A program made the position numbers and the translations under genes. A DNA stretch of 12,327 bases. Origin: Pseudomonadota bacterium (GTDB lineage Bacteria; Pseudomonadota; Gammaproteobacteria; Burkholderiales; Rhodocyclaceae). The stretch is taken from the NCBI GenBank assembly GCA_023459095.1, contig JAEWVQ010000234.1, positions 1 through 12,327 of the forward strand, read 5' to 3'. Below the pieces are notes generated by a model, which saw only the letters and a program-made list of their open reading frames with translations, was not told the origin of the DNA and ran no database searches. Of this stretch, positions 1-6,490 are shown piece after piece (position 1 is the first letter of the stretch; each line of letters opens with the position of its first letter).

Positions 1-1338
1 GGCGCGGATGCGTGCGAGGATGGCCGCGGCGCGCTCGGCCTGGGCGGCGACCTCGCCCGCGGCCTCGCGCACCGCAGCCTCGGTCAGACGCCCGCCGTCG
101 GCGCGCCGCACCAGGCTGTGCGCGTAGTTGCCGATGGTGGCGAGCGGCTGGTTGAGCTCGTGGGCGAGCGTGCCCGACAGCTCGCCGAGCACCGACAGCC
201 GCGCCAGATGGTCGGCCTGCTCCTGCCCGGCGCGGATGCGCGCCTCGGCCTGCTCGCGCCCTGCCAGCGCTTCGCGCAGCGCCGCGGTGCGCACATGCAC
301 CAGATGCTCGACACGCACCGTGTACAACACCCAGGCGACGAGGGCGAGCGCGAACCCGGCCACCCACGGCCAGTAGCGCTCGGCGAGCACGATCAGCGTG
401 GGCTCCTGCAAATAGGCGTAGGGGCCGATGTGCAGTTCGCGGAACAGCTCGTGCACCGACTGATAGTCGGCCGGTACCGACCAGGCGACGCCCTCGACCG
501 CGGGCATCGACAGCAGCGCGATCGCCACCCGGCGCGCCAGCTCCGGCGGAGTCTGGCGCAGCGCGGCGAGCGGCCAGTCGGGATACAGCCGGGTCGAGGT
601 CGCGCACGGAAAGCCGGGTTCCGCGCGCGGCGCCAGCACGCGCAGTTGCCCCGCCCACTGCGGCCGGCGTTCGAGCAGGCAGGCGCGGACCACGCCGGCG
701 TCGGCCTCGCCACGGGCGACGGCCTCGAGCACGCGGTCCATCGGCAACCCGAGCGCGGGCAACGCGCCGAGCGCCTCGGGACTCACCCCCGCCGCCGCCA
801 GTTCGCGCCACACCAGCTGGAAGCCGCCGAAGGCCTCGCGGCCGACGATGGCGACGCGCGCGCCGCGCAGGTCGGCGAGCGTGCGCAGATCGGTGCGCGC
901 CGCCGGCACCACCACCGCGGAGCCGATCGCGCGCGCCACTTCGGCGCCTTCGCCGCTGTCGAGGGTGAGGATGCGGCTGACGCCGAAAGCAGCCTCGAGT
1001 TCGACGTAATGGCCGGGGTTGGTGATGACGAAATCGATCTCGCCCGCGGCCACCGCCGCCTCCAGGCCGCGATGGTCGAGACGGCGCAGGCTCACCGGCG
1101 TACCGGGCAGGGCCGCGCCGAGGCGGGCGACGACCGGCGCCCAGGCGTGGGCCGCCGCGTCCTCGCCGAGAAAGGCGAGCACGCCGAGGCGGACCTCGGC
1201 CGCCGCAGCGCCGCCCGACAGCGTACCCAGCGCGGCCACGAGGAGCGCACGCAGCATTGGCAGCACGAGAGGCACACGGGCGCCACGGCGGGCGCGAGCG
1301 ACACGGGAAACGCGACCCGGCAGACGAAAGGACGACAT
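1..1338 (-). CDS. PhnD-domain sensor histidine kinase (TtrS-like), 3' part outside window
   Basis: This is a membrane sensor kinase that should detect a periplasmic ligand and phosphorylate a response regulator. The 446 visible residues read, in order: a basic N-terminus and signal sequence (about 28-47, cleavage likely after the AAAA run); a PhnD-like periplasmic binding domain (about 48-300) with the family-typical TNPGHY at 106-111; a membrane segment (about 322-341); a coiled linker; and a HisKA domain with the H-box AHELNQP and phospho-acceptor His393. The ATPase domain lies beyond the left edge. Periplasmic Cys220 and Cys245 sit in ACLLE and FPCATST contexts that I recall from TtrS-like kinases. 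The gene follows the GGDEF-EAL gene after 32 bp, so it is probably in the same operon. The ATG at 1338 gives the longest frame but has no ribosome site and abuts a hairpin. The ATG at 1257 (residue 28) would start directly at the signal peptide and is a real alternative. The ligand is unknown; tetrathionate is only one possibility. Confidence 0.88.
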   Translation of the reverse strand, partial: MSSFRLPGRVSRVARARRGARVPLVLPMLRALLVAALGTLSGGAAAAEVRLGVLAFLGEDAAAHAWAPVVARLGAALPGTPVSLRRLDHRGLEAAVAAGEIDFVITNPGHYVELEAAFGVSRILTLDSGEGAEVARAIGSAVVVPAARTDLRTLADLRGARVAIVGREAFGGFQLVWRELAAAGVSPEALGALPALGLPMDRVLEAVARGEADAGVVRACLLERRPQWAGQLRVLAPRAEPGFPCATSTRLYPDWPLAALRQTPPELARRVAIALLSMPAVEGVAWSVPADYQSVHELFRELHIGPYAYLQEPTLIVLAERYWPWVAGFALALVAWVLYTVRVEHLVHVRTAALREALAGREQAEARIRAGQEQADHLARLSVLGELSGTLAHELNQPLATIGNYAHSLVRRADGGRLTEAAVREAAGEVAAQAERAAAILARIRA

Positions 1339-1363
1339 GCGCGCAAGGCTGCAGGCTGCGCGC
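1339..1363 (-). repeat. Intercistronic inverted repeat abutting the kinase ATG
   Basis: GCGCGCA at 1339-1345 and TGCGCGC at 1357-1363 are exact reverse complements around an 11-nt loop. In the minus-strand transcript this forms a 7-bp, nearly all-G:C stem whose last base is next to the AUG at 1338. No U-tract follows, so it is not an ordinary terminator. It could lower translation of the kinase, mark an mRNA processing site, or indicate that the true start is the internal ATG at 1257. The repeat is seen directly; the function is inference. Confidence 0.45.
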
Positions 1364-1370
1364 CGCGCCG

Positions 1371-4040
1371 TCAATCGGCGCGGCGCAGGAAGCGGGCGCG
1401 GAACGCCTCCGCCGGCACCGGCGGGCTGCACAGATAACCCTGATAGACGTCGCAGCCGCGCGCCGCGAGGAAATCGCGCTGGGCAGGGCTCTCGACGCCC
1501 TCGGCGAGCACCTTGAGGCCGAGCCCGCGCGCCAGCTCGATGATCGTCGCGGTGAGCTGGACGTCGTTCTGGTCCTCCGGAATGTCGCGGATGAAGCCGC
1601 GGTCGATCTTCAGCTTGTTCACCGGAAAGCGCTTCAGATAGGACAGCGAGGAATAGCCGGTGCCGAAGTCGTCGATCGACAACCCCACCCCGAGCGCCTT
1701 CAGCTCGTGCAGGAAGGCGAGCGCCTCGTCGCCGCGCTGCATCAGCCCGGACTCGGTGATTTCCAGCTCGAGGCGCGCGGGCGGGAAGCCGGTTTCCTCC
1801 AGCACCGCGCGCAGCTGTTCGACGACGCCGCCGCGGCGCACCTCCTCAGCCGACAGATTGACCGCAAGCATGTCGAAGCACAGCCCCTCGTCGAGCCACT
1901 GCCGACCCTGGCGGCAGACCTCGCGCTGCACCCAGCGCCCGAGCTCGACGATGAGGCCGCTGTCCTCCATCACCGGGATGAATTCCGCCGGCCCGATCGG
2001 CGCCCCGCCGTCGTCGGCGCGCAGGCGGACCAGCGCCTCGGCACCGAGGATGCGTCCGTCGTCGAGCCCGACCAGCGGCTGGTAATGCATCTCGAACCGC
2101 TGCTCGTCGAGCGCCCGGCGCAACCGCGACTCCAGCGCCAGCCGGGTGTTGGCGAGGCGGGTGAGCTCGGCCTGGTAGAAGCTGAAGGTGTTGCGCCCCA
2201 GGCGCTTGGCCTGGTACATGGCGGCATCGGCGTTCTTGATCAGCTCGGTGGCGCGCTGCGCATCGGCGGGAAACAGGCTGATGCCGATGCTGGCGTTGAT
2301 GTAGAGCTCGTAGCCGCCGCGCAGCACGAAGGGCTGCTCGAGCGCGGCGAGCAGGTCGCGCGCGACCACCGCGGCGTCGTTGGGCTCGCGCAGCATGCCC
2401 AGCACGGCGAGGAACTCGTCGCCGCCGTGGCGCCCCAGGGTATCGTCGCGGCGCAAGCGTTGGGCGAGACGCAGGGCGACGGCGGCGAGCAGCTCGTCGC
2501 CGGCTTCATGGCCGAGCGCATCGTTGACGTTCTTGAAGCGGTCGAGATCGAGCAGCAGCACCGCGGCCAGCGCGCCCTCACGGCGCGCGCTCTCGATCGC
2601 GTGGTCGAGATGCACGCCCATCAGCACGCGGTTGGGCAGATCGGTGAGCGCGTCGTGGCGCGCCAGATAGGCGACCCGCTCCTCGAACTGGCGCAACTGG
2701 CTGATGTCGGTGTAGATCGCGACATACTGGGCGACGTGGCCGCCGGCGTCGGTCACCGCGCTGATCGACACCCATTGCGGCGCGACGTCGCCGTTCTTGC
2801 GCCGGATCCACAACTCGCCCTGCCAGTGGCCGTCGCGCTGCAGCGTGGCCCACAGGTTGCGGAAGAACGCGACGTCGTGGCGGCCCGACTTGAGCACCTG
2901 CGGGGTGGCGCCGATCAGCTCGTCGCCGTGGTAGCCGGTGATCGCGCCCAGCGCCGGATTCACCGACAGGATGCGGCCCTGCGCATCGGTGACCATGATG
3001 CCGTCGCGCGTGCCCTCGAGCGCCACCGAATGCAGGCGATTGCGCTCCTCCGCCCGTCGGCGCTCGGTGACGTCGCGGCTCAGCCACACCACCTGGTCGA
3101 GCTCGCCGACCGGCGACACCCGCGCCTCGAAGCAATGCACGCTGCCGTCGATCTCCAGCTCGTACTCGTGGCAGAGCACGCCGCCGCCGGCGATCGCGCG
3201 CCGGATCACGTCGACGAAGCCCTGCGCAACGGCGGCCGGCAGGACGTCGAACACGGTCGCGCCGAGCAGGTGCTCGCGCGGACGCAGCAGCAGGCTGGCG
3301 GCGGTGCCGAACACTTCGAGGTAGCGCCCGTCGCGGTCGAGCATCAGCGCCACGTCGGGCATCGCCGAGACGAACGCGCGCAGGCGCTCCTCGCTCGCCA
3401 CCACGCGCACCACCGCCTCGCGGCGGCGCGTCATCGCGTGATAGCGGAAAGCGATGACGATCAGCAGCAGCGCGCCGACGAGGACGATGGCCAGGCGCTG
3501 CACCTCGCGCTGGACGCGGTAGCGGCTCTGCACGTCGGCGAGCAGCACGGCCTCGACGCGGGCGCTCGCCTCGCGCAGCGCGGCATGGAGCAGACGCAGT
3601 TCGCTGCCGGAGATCTGGTCGGGGCGGGAGATGCGCGCGCGCACCGTGGCCGCGGTACCCTCCAGCACCAGCAGATAATCACCGACTGCCGCCTGCAGTT
3701 CGGCCGAGCCCGGCCGCGCCGTGACCAGCGCACCGAGCCGCACCCCGCCGGCGACCACCGAACGCCCGGCATGGAGCGCGCGCTCCAGGGTGGCGAGCAC
3801 GAGTTCGGGCGAACTCGCGGGGTCGTTCTGCACCAGACGCTCGGCGAGCAGTTCGGCCTGGGTGGCGTACTGGCGCGACTGCGCCAGGCGGTCGAGCGGC
3901 ACCACGCTGTCGCGCAAGGCCGCCTCCCAGCGCCCGCCCGACCACGCGATGATGAGCAGCACCAAGGCCCCGATCACGGTCATCACCACGAGCACGATGC
4001 CGCCGTCGCGCCCCGGAATCGGACTGGCGCGGCCACTCAC
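1371..4040 (-). CDS. Membrane PAS-PAS-GGDEF-EAL cyclic-di-GMP enzyme
   Basis: This inner-membrane protein makes and/or breaks cyclic-di-GMP in response to an extracytoplasmic signal. The 889 residues comprise: membrane helix (about 14-33); a largely helical periplasmic domain (about 34-182); second helix (about 183-200); PAS-like domains (about 216-327 and 333-447); GGDEF domain with intact GGDEF at 539-543 and an I-site RxxD at 530-533; and EAL domain with EAL at 668-670. The EAL metal and catalytic residues appear intact: Asn728, Glu763, the Asp pair 790-791 in DDFGTG, Lys811, Glu850 and Gln867. Both activities are therefore plausible, the first with product inhibition. The GTG at 4040 overlaps the upstream TGA (GTGA) and has GGAG 8 nt before it; the GTG at 4049 is a less likely start, because the same GGAG overlaps it. 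The preceding gene encodes a periplasmic binding protein, suggesting that protein supplies the signal (inference). Confidence 0.95.
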   Translation of the reverse strand: MSGRASPIPGRDGGIVLVVMTVIGALVLLIIAWSGGRWEAALRDSVVPLDRLAQSRQYATQAELLAERLVQNDPASSPELVLATLERALHAGRSVVAGGVRLGALVTARPGSAELQAAVGDYLLVLEGTAATVRARISRPDQISGSELRLLHAALREASARVEAVLLADVQSRYRVQREVQRLAIVLVGALLLIVIAFRYHAMTRRREAVVRVVASEERLRAFVSAMPDVALMLDRDGRYLEVFGTAASLLLRPREHLLGATVFDVLPAAVAQGFVDVIRRAIAGGGVLCHEYELEIDGSVHCFEARVSPVGELDQVVWLSRDVTERRRAEERNRLHSVALEGTRDGIMVTDAQGRILSVNPALGAITGYHGDELIGATPQVLKSGRHDVAFFRNLWATLQRDGHWQGELWIRRKNGDVAPQWVSISAVTDAGGHVAQYVAIYTDISQLRQFEERVAYLARHDALTDLPNRVLMGVHLDHAIESARREGALAAVLLLDLDRFKNVNDALGHEAGDELLAAVALRLAQRLRRDDTLGRHGGDEFLAVLGMLREPNDAAVVARDLLAALEQPFVLRGGYELYINASIGISLFPADAQRATELIKNADAAMYQAKRLGRNTFSFYQAELTRLANTRLALESRLRRALDEQRFEMHYQPLVGLDDGRILGAEALVRLRADDGGAPIGPAEFIPVMEDSGLIVELGRWVQREVCRQGRQWLDEGLCFDMLAVNLSAEEVRRGGVVEQLRAVLEETGFPPARLELEITESGLMQRGDEALAFLHELKALGVGLSIDDFGTGYSSLSYLKRFPVNKLKIDRGFIRDIPEDQNDVQLTATIIELARGLGLKVLAEGVESPAQRDFLAARGCDVYQGYLCSPPVPAEAFRARFLRRAD

Positions 4041-4930
4041 CGCCCGCACTCCGGGGCGTCGTCGACGCGCGCCAGTTCGGCGGCACCAAAACCGAAACGG
4101 CCGACCAGGGCGGCATGTCCGGCGCTGCCCAGATAAGCCTCCAGGGCGCCGTCGATCGCGTCGCGCAACGCAGCGTCAGCGACGCGGAACGCGAATGCGG
4201 GCTGCCCGGGGGCGAGCCCGCGCGATCCGCGCTGCGGGCGCAGCGTCACCAGTTCGAGACCGTCGGCCCTGCCGGTAACCACCAGATGGCGCAGCGACAC
4301 CGCGGACAGCGCGAACGCATCGACTTCCCCGGCACGCAATGCGGCGAGCGCACCGGGCAGGTCGGGAAAGGCAAACACATGATCGGCGGCGATGCCCGCG
4401 GCCTGCGCATCGGCCGCCTCCGCGGCGCCGGCGATCACCCCGAGGCGGTGCCCGCCGGCGGCGAGCGCGGCATGATCGACGATGCCGCCCGGGTTGCCCA
4501 CGGCCACCAGCAAGGCCGGGCAGACCCACGCGGTGGGGCGCGAGAACAGCACCCGGCGACGGCGCTCCGGGGTGATGAACAGGCCCGCGGCGATGACATC
4601 GACGCGCCCGGCCTCGAGCTCGTGGATCAGGGTGCCGAAATCGGCATACACCCAGCGCGGCTCCGCACCACCGAGCGCCTTCACCGCGACGCGGAAGACC
4701 TCGGGCGCCTCGCCGGTGACACGGCCGTCCTCGTCGATGAAGGCGAACGGCGGCTCGAGTGCGTAACCGACATTCAATACCCCGCCCTGCCGCACGCGCT
4801 CGAGCGGTGTCTGGGGACGGTCGCCGAACTCCACTGCCTGCATGCCCACGACGGTCAGCGTGATGAACAGCGCAGACGCAAGATGAGTCAGCTTGAGTGA
4901 ATGCCTGAACACCGGGCGATCATCACACAT
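4037..4930 (-). CDS. Orphan periplasmic family-3 solute-binding protein, EhuB-like
   Basis: This is a predicted periplasmic binding protein for an amino acid or amino-acid-like solute. The 297 residues start with a hydrophobic export segment (about 14-30; cleavage perhaps after Ala32, or it may stay as an anchor). The SBP_bac_3 fold follows from about 40 to 285. The stretch TGEAPEV (72-78), the ADFGTLI region (96-102) and VIAAGLFITPER (112-123) resemble the ectoine-binding protein EhuB. Candidate ligand residues by that comparison, from memory, are Glu59, Phe62, Phe118 and Arg123. No permease or ATPase gene adjoins it, so it is unlikely to serve transport from here. Its 3' end overlaps the GGDEF-EAL gene, which suggests a sensing role. 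The open frame continues to 5551 but would then cover the well-supported DoxX gene. The ATG at 4930 puts the export signal at the N-terminus and has GGTGGG just upstream; the ATG at 4972 is an alternative. The ligand is not established. Confidence 0.85.
   Translation of the reverse strand: MCDDRPVFRHSLKLTHLASALFITLTVVGMQAVEFGDRPQTPLERVRQGGVLNVGYALEPPFAFIDEDGRVTGEAPEVFRVAVKALGGAEPRWVYADFGTLIHELEAGRVDVIAAGLFITPERRRRVLFSRPTAWVCPALLVAVGNPGGIVDHAALAAGGHRLGVIAGAAEAADAQAAGIAADHVFAFPDLPGALAALRAGEVDAFALSAVSLRHLVVTGRADGLELVTLRPQRGSRGLAPGQPAFAFRVADAALRDAIDGALEAYLGSAGHAALVGRFGFGAAELARVDDAPECGR
4049..4052 (-). promoter_or_regulatory. Ribosome binding site choosing GTG 4040
   Basis: GGAG lies inside the end of the binding-protein gene, 8 nt upstream of the GTG at 4040. 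It overlaps the alternative GTG at 4049 and so cannot serve it. The start overlaps the upstream stop as GTGA, the usual arrangement for translational coupling. Confidence 0.55.
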
Positions 4931-4976
4931 CCCACCACGGATCACCAGATTGCATATCCACGGCCTGCGCATGAGT

Positions 4977-5006
4977 TTGATCGGAATGAGAAATCCTTCA
5001 TGAAAT
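4977..5006 (+). promoter_or_regulatory. Candidate sigma70 promoter for DoxX-pirin
   Basis: TTGATC at 4977-4982 (4 of 6 to TTGACA) and TGAAAT at 5001-5006 (4 of 6 to TATAAT) are 18 bp apart in the AT-richest part of the divergent region. Transcription from here would give a leader of roughly 110 nt before DoxX. The match is weak and read by eye. Confidence 0.3.
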
Positions 5007-5030
5007 CGGCGCCGCAGCGGCCTTCGCGGC

Positions 5031-5053
5031 AGCCCCCGGCGCGCACCGGGGCT
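5031..5053. repeat. GC-rich inverted repeat in the DoxX leader
   Basis: AGCCCC(C)GG pairs with CCGGGGCT around a CGCGCA loop: an 8-bp stem with one bulged C. It sits between the candidate promoter and the DoxX start, and also upstream of the divergent operon. No T-tract follows on either strand. It could be an RNA stem in the DoxX leader or an operator; neither is proven. Confidence 0.4.
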
Positions 5054-5113
5054 GAAAGCGGCCGCCGCCTGGGCTATCACATGAATACCGGCCGTCCCCA
5101 CAGCGACGGCTCC

Positions 5114-5118
5114 AGGAG
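5114..5118 (+). promoter_or_regulatory. Strong ribosome binding site for DoxX
   Basis: AGGAG with a 7-nt spacer to the ATG at 5126. It settles the DoxX start, although the same frame stays open back to 4901. Confidence 0.75.
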
Positions 5119-5125
5119 AACAATC

Positions 5126-5515
5126 ATGAAAGATTTCGGCACCCTTCTCGCCCGCGTGCTGATGGCGATCCTGTTCATCGCCGCCGGCTGGGGCAAGCTC
5201 GGCACCGGCTACGCCGGCACTCTGCAGTACATGGCCGCGATGGGCGTGCCCGGCCTGCTGCTGCCGCTGGTGATCGCCCTCGAACTCGGTGGCGGGCTGG
5301 CGGTGCTCACCGGCACCCTGACCCGGCTCGCCGCCGCCGGCCTGGCGATCTTCTGCCTGGCCTCGGCGGTCCTGTTCCACGGCGACTTCGCCGCCGCCGG
5401 GCAATCGGTGCAGTTCATGAAGAACCTCGCCATGGCCGGCGGCTTCCTGCTGCTGTGCCTGCACGGCGCGGGCGCGTTCAGCGTGGACGCATGGTGGTCG
5501 GCGCGGCGCCGGTGA
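5126..5515 (+). CDS. DoxX family membrane protein
   Basis: This is a 129-residue inner-membrane protein of the DoxX family. Four hydrophobic segments are visible (about 6-22, 43-63, 67-85 and 98-117). The N-terminal pattern RVLMAILFIAAGWGKL is typical of the family (DoxX and its YqjF/YphA-like relatives), and the length is normal. Family members are linked to quinone-dependent redox reactions or to thiol and oxidative stress, but most have no known reaction, so no substrate can be assigned. The start is fixed by AGGAG at 5114-5118. The pirin gene follows after 28 bp with its own ribosome site, so the two are likely cotranscribed. DoxX-like and pirin genes often lie together in proteobacteria, pointing to a shared redox or stress role (inference). 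Confidence 0.92.
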   Translation: MKDFGTLLARVLMAILFIAAGWGKLGTGYAGTLQYMAAMGVPGLLLPLVIALELGGGLAVLTGTLTRLAAAGLAIFCLASAVLFHGDFAAAGQSVQFMKNLAMAGGFLLLCLHGAGAFSVDAWWSARRR

Positions 5516-5543
5516 GCGGCACGCGCGACCTGGAGACATTCCG

Positions 5544-6413
5544 ATGAGCATCGCCCACCTCTACACCGGCCACGACAAGGATCTGGGCGGCGGCTTCGTC
5601 GTCCGCCGCCTGCTCCCCGGCCATCCGCAGCGCCACGTCGGGCCCTTCGTGTTCTTCGATCATTTCGGCCCCACCGAAGTCGCCGCCGGGCAGAACATCG
5701 ACGTCCGCCCGCATCCGCACATCGGCCTCGCCACCGTGACCTATCTGTTCGACGGCGCGCTGATGCATCGCGACAGTCTGGGCTCGGTACAGCGCATCGA
5801 GCCGGGCGCGATCAACTGGATGACCGCCGGAAGCGGCATCGTCCATTCCGAGCGCGTCACCGCGGACAACCGCGCTCGATCCTGGCGCAGTCACGGCCTG
5901 CAGCTGTGGGTGGGGCTGCCGCAGGCCCATGAGGAGGATGCGCCGGCCTTCCATCACCACCCCGCCACCACACTGCCGGCGTGGCAATCCGGCCCGCTCG
6001 CGCTGCGCCTGCTGCTGGGCAGCGCCGAAGGCCGGCAGTCGCCGGTCGGCGTGCATTCGCCGCTGTGCTACCTCGACCTGCACTGGCAGGGCGACGGCCA
6101 GTGGCTGATCGCCCCCGAGCATGCCGAGCGCGCGGTCTATGTGGTGCACGGCGAACTCGAGCTCGACGGCCGCCGGACGCCGCCGCGCACCATGGCGCTG
6201 CTGTCGCCGGGCGCCGAGGTCGTGGCGCGCGCCCGCGCCGGCACGCGCGCGGTGCTGATCGCCGGCGCGGCGCTCGACGGCCCGCGCTTCATGGGGTGGA
6301 ACTTCGTCTCCAGCCGCCGCGAACGCATCGAGCAGGCCAAGGCCGACTGGGCCGCCGACCGCTTTCCGCGCATTCCGGGGGAAACCGAACGCATCCCGCT
6401 GCCGGAGCGCTGA
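5544..6413 (+). CDS. Pirin family bicupin protein
   Basis: This is a cytoplasmic 289-residue pirin with an N-terminal metal-binding cupin (about 1-150) and a C-terminal cupin (about 165-289). The metal ligands of the family are present: His57 and His59 in RPHPHIGL, and His101 and Glu103 in HSERV. They match His56, His58, His101 and Glu103 of human pirin, so the metal site should be functional. The end of the protein, from MGWNFVSS onward, is also typical. Some bacterial pirins such as E. coli YhhW oxidise quercetin in vitro, while others bind regulators or metabolic enzymes; which applies here cannot be told. The start has GGAG at 5532-5535 with an 8-nt spacer. The gene is second in an operon with DoxX. 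No clear terminator follows. Confidence 0.95.
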   Translation: MSIAHLYTGHDKDLGGGFVVRRLLPGHPQRHVGPFVFFDHFGPTEVAAGQNIDVRPHPHIGLATVTYLFDGALMHRDSLGSVQRIEPGAINWMTAGSGIVHSERVTADNRARSWRSHGLQLWVGLPQAHEEDAPAFHHHPATTLPAWQSGPLALRLLLGSAEGRQSPVGVHSPLCYLDLHWQGDGQWLIAPEHAERAVYVVHGELELDGRRTPPRTMALLSPGAEVVARARAGTRAVLIAGAALDGPRFMGWNFVSSRRERIEQAKADWAADRFPRIPGETERIPLPER

Positions 6414-6436
6414 AAGCGGGCGCAGGCAGCACGCGG

Positions 6437-6456
6437 CGACTGCCGCCGACTGCGGC
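6437..6456 (+). repeat. 10-bp tandem repeat next to the lipoprotein promoter
   Basis: CGACTGCCGC (6437-6446) is followed at once by CGACTGCGGC (6447-6456), differing at one base. The period is about one helical turn, and the second copy touches the candidate -10 box. The same stretch contains GCGGC / GCCGC / GCGGC arms that allow two mutually exclusive short hairpins. It could be an operator or chance in GC-rich DNA. Confidence 0.4.
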
Positions 6457-6461
6457 ATAAT
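6456..6461 (+). promoter_or_regulatory. Candidate -10 box for the lipoprotein gene
   Basis: CATAAT matches TATAAT at 5 of 6 positions in otherwise GC-rich DNA, 30 bp before the lipoprotein ATG. No good -35 lies 16-18 bp upstream (GCGGCG occupies that place), so the promoter may need an activator or be weak. Confidence 0.4.
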
Positions 6462-6490
6462 CGGCCTTCGATCCCGCACACCGAGCCGCC

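Larger units (their letters stand above)
4931..5125. promoter_or_regulatory. Divergent intergenic control region
   Basis: This 195-bp gap separates the minus-strand signalling operon from the plus-strand DoxX-pirin operon, so promoters for both must lie in or near it. The part at about 4970-5006 is clearly more AT-rich than its surroundings. The rest is GC-rich and holds an inverted repeat at 5031-5053. I found a candidate promoter toward DoxX but no convincing -35/-10 pair toward the binding-protein gene. Confidence 0.6.

Noticed and set aside
1..1338. Naming the kinase ttrS
   Set aside because: The domain layout fits, but no ttrR or tetrathionate reductase genes are visible, and PhnD-type kinases serve different ligands.
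118..1437. Plus-strand open frame of 439 codons antisense to the sensor kinase
   Set aside because: Arg/His/Gly-rich composition without motifs; the opposite strand has a coherent PhnD domain, membrane helix and H-box.
1257..4136. Plus-strand open frame of 959 codons antisense to the GGDEF-EAL gene
   Set aside because: Its product is rich in His, Arg, Ala and Gln with no domain; the minus strand carries an unmistakable two-domain enzyme. Stop-free antisense frames are common in such GC-rich DNA.
4931..5010. Sigma70 promoter toward the binding-protein gene
   Set aside because: TGCAAT and TATGCA are possible -10 boxes on the minus strand, but no acceptable -35 lies at a fitting distance.
4931..5551. 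N-terminal extension of the binding protein to 504 residues
   Set aside because: It would overlap the whole DoxX gene on the other strand, and the export signal would be internal.
6414..6456. Rho-independent terminator after pirin
   Set aside because: Only 5-bp stems are possible and no T-tract follows.
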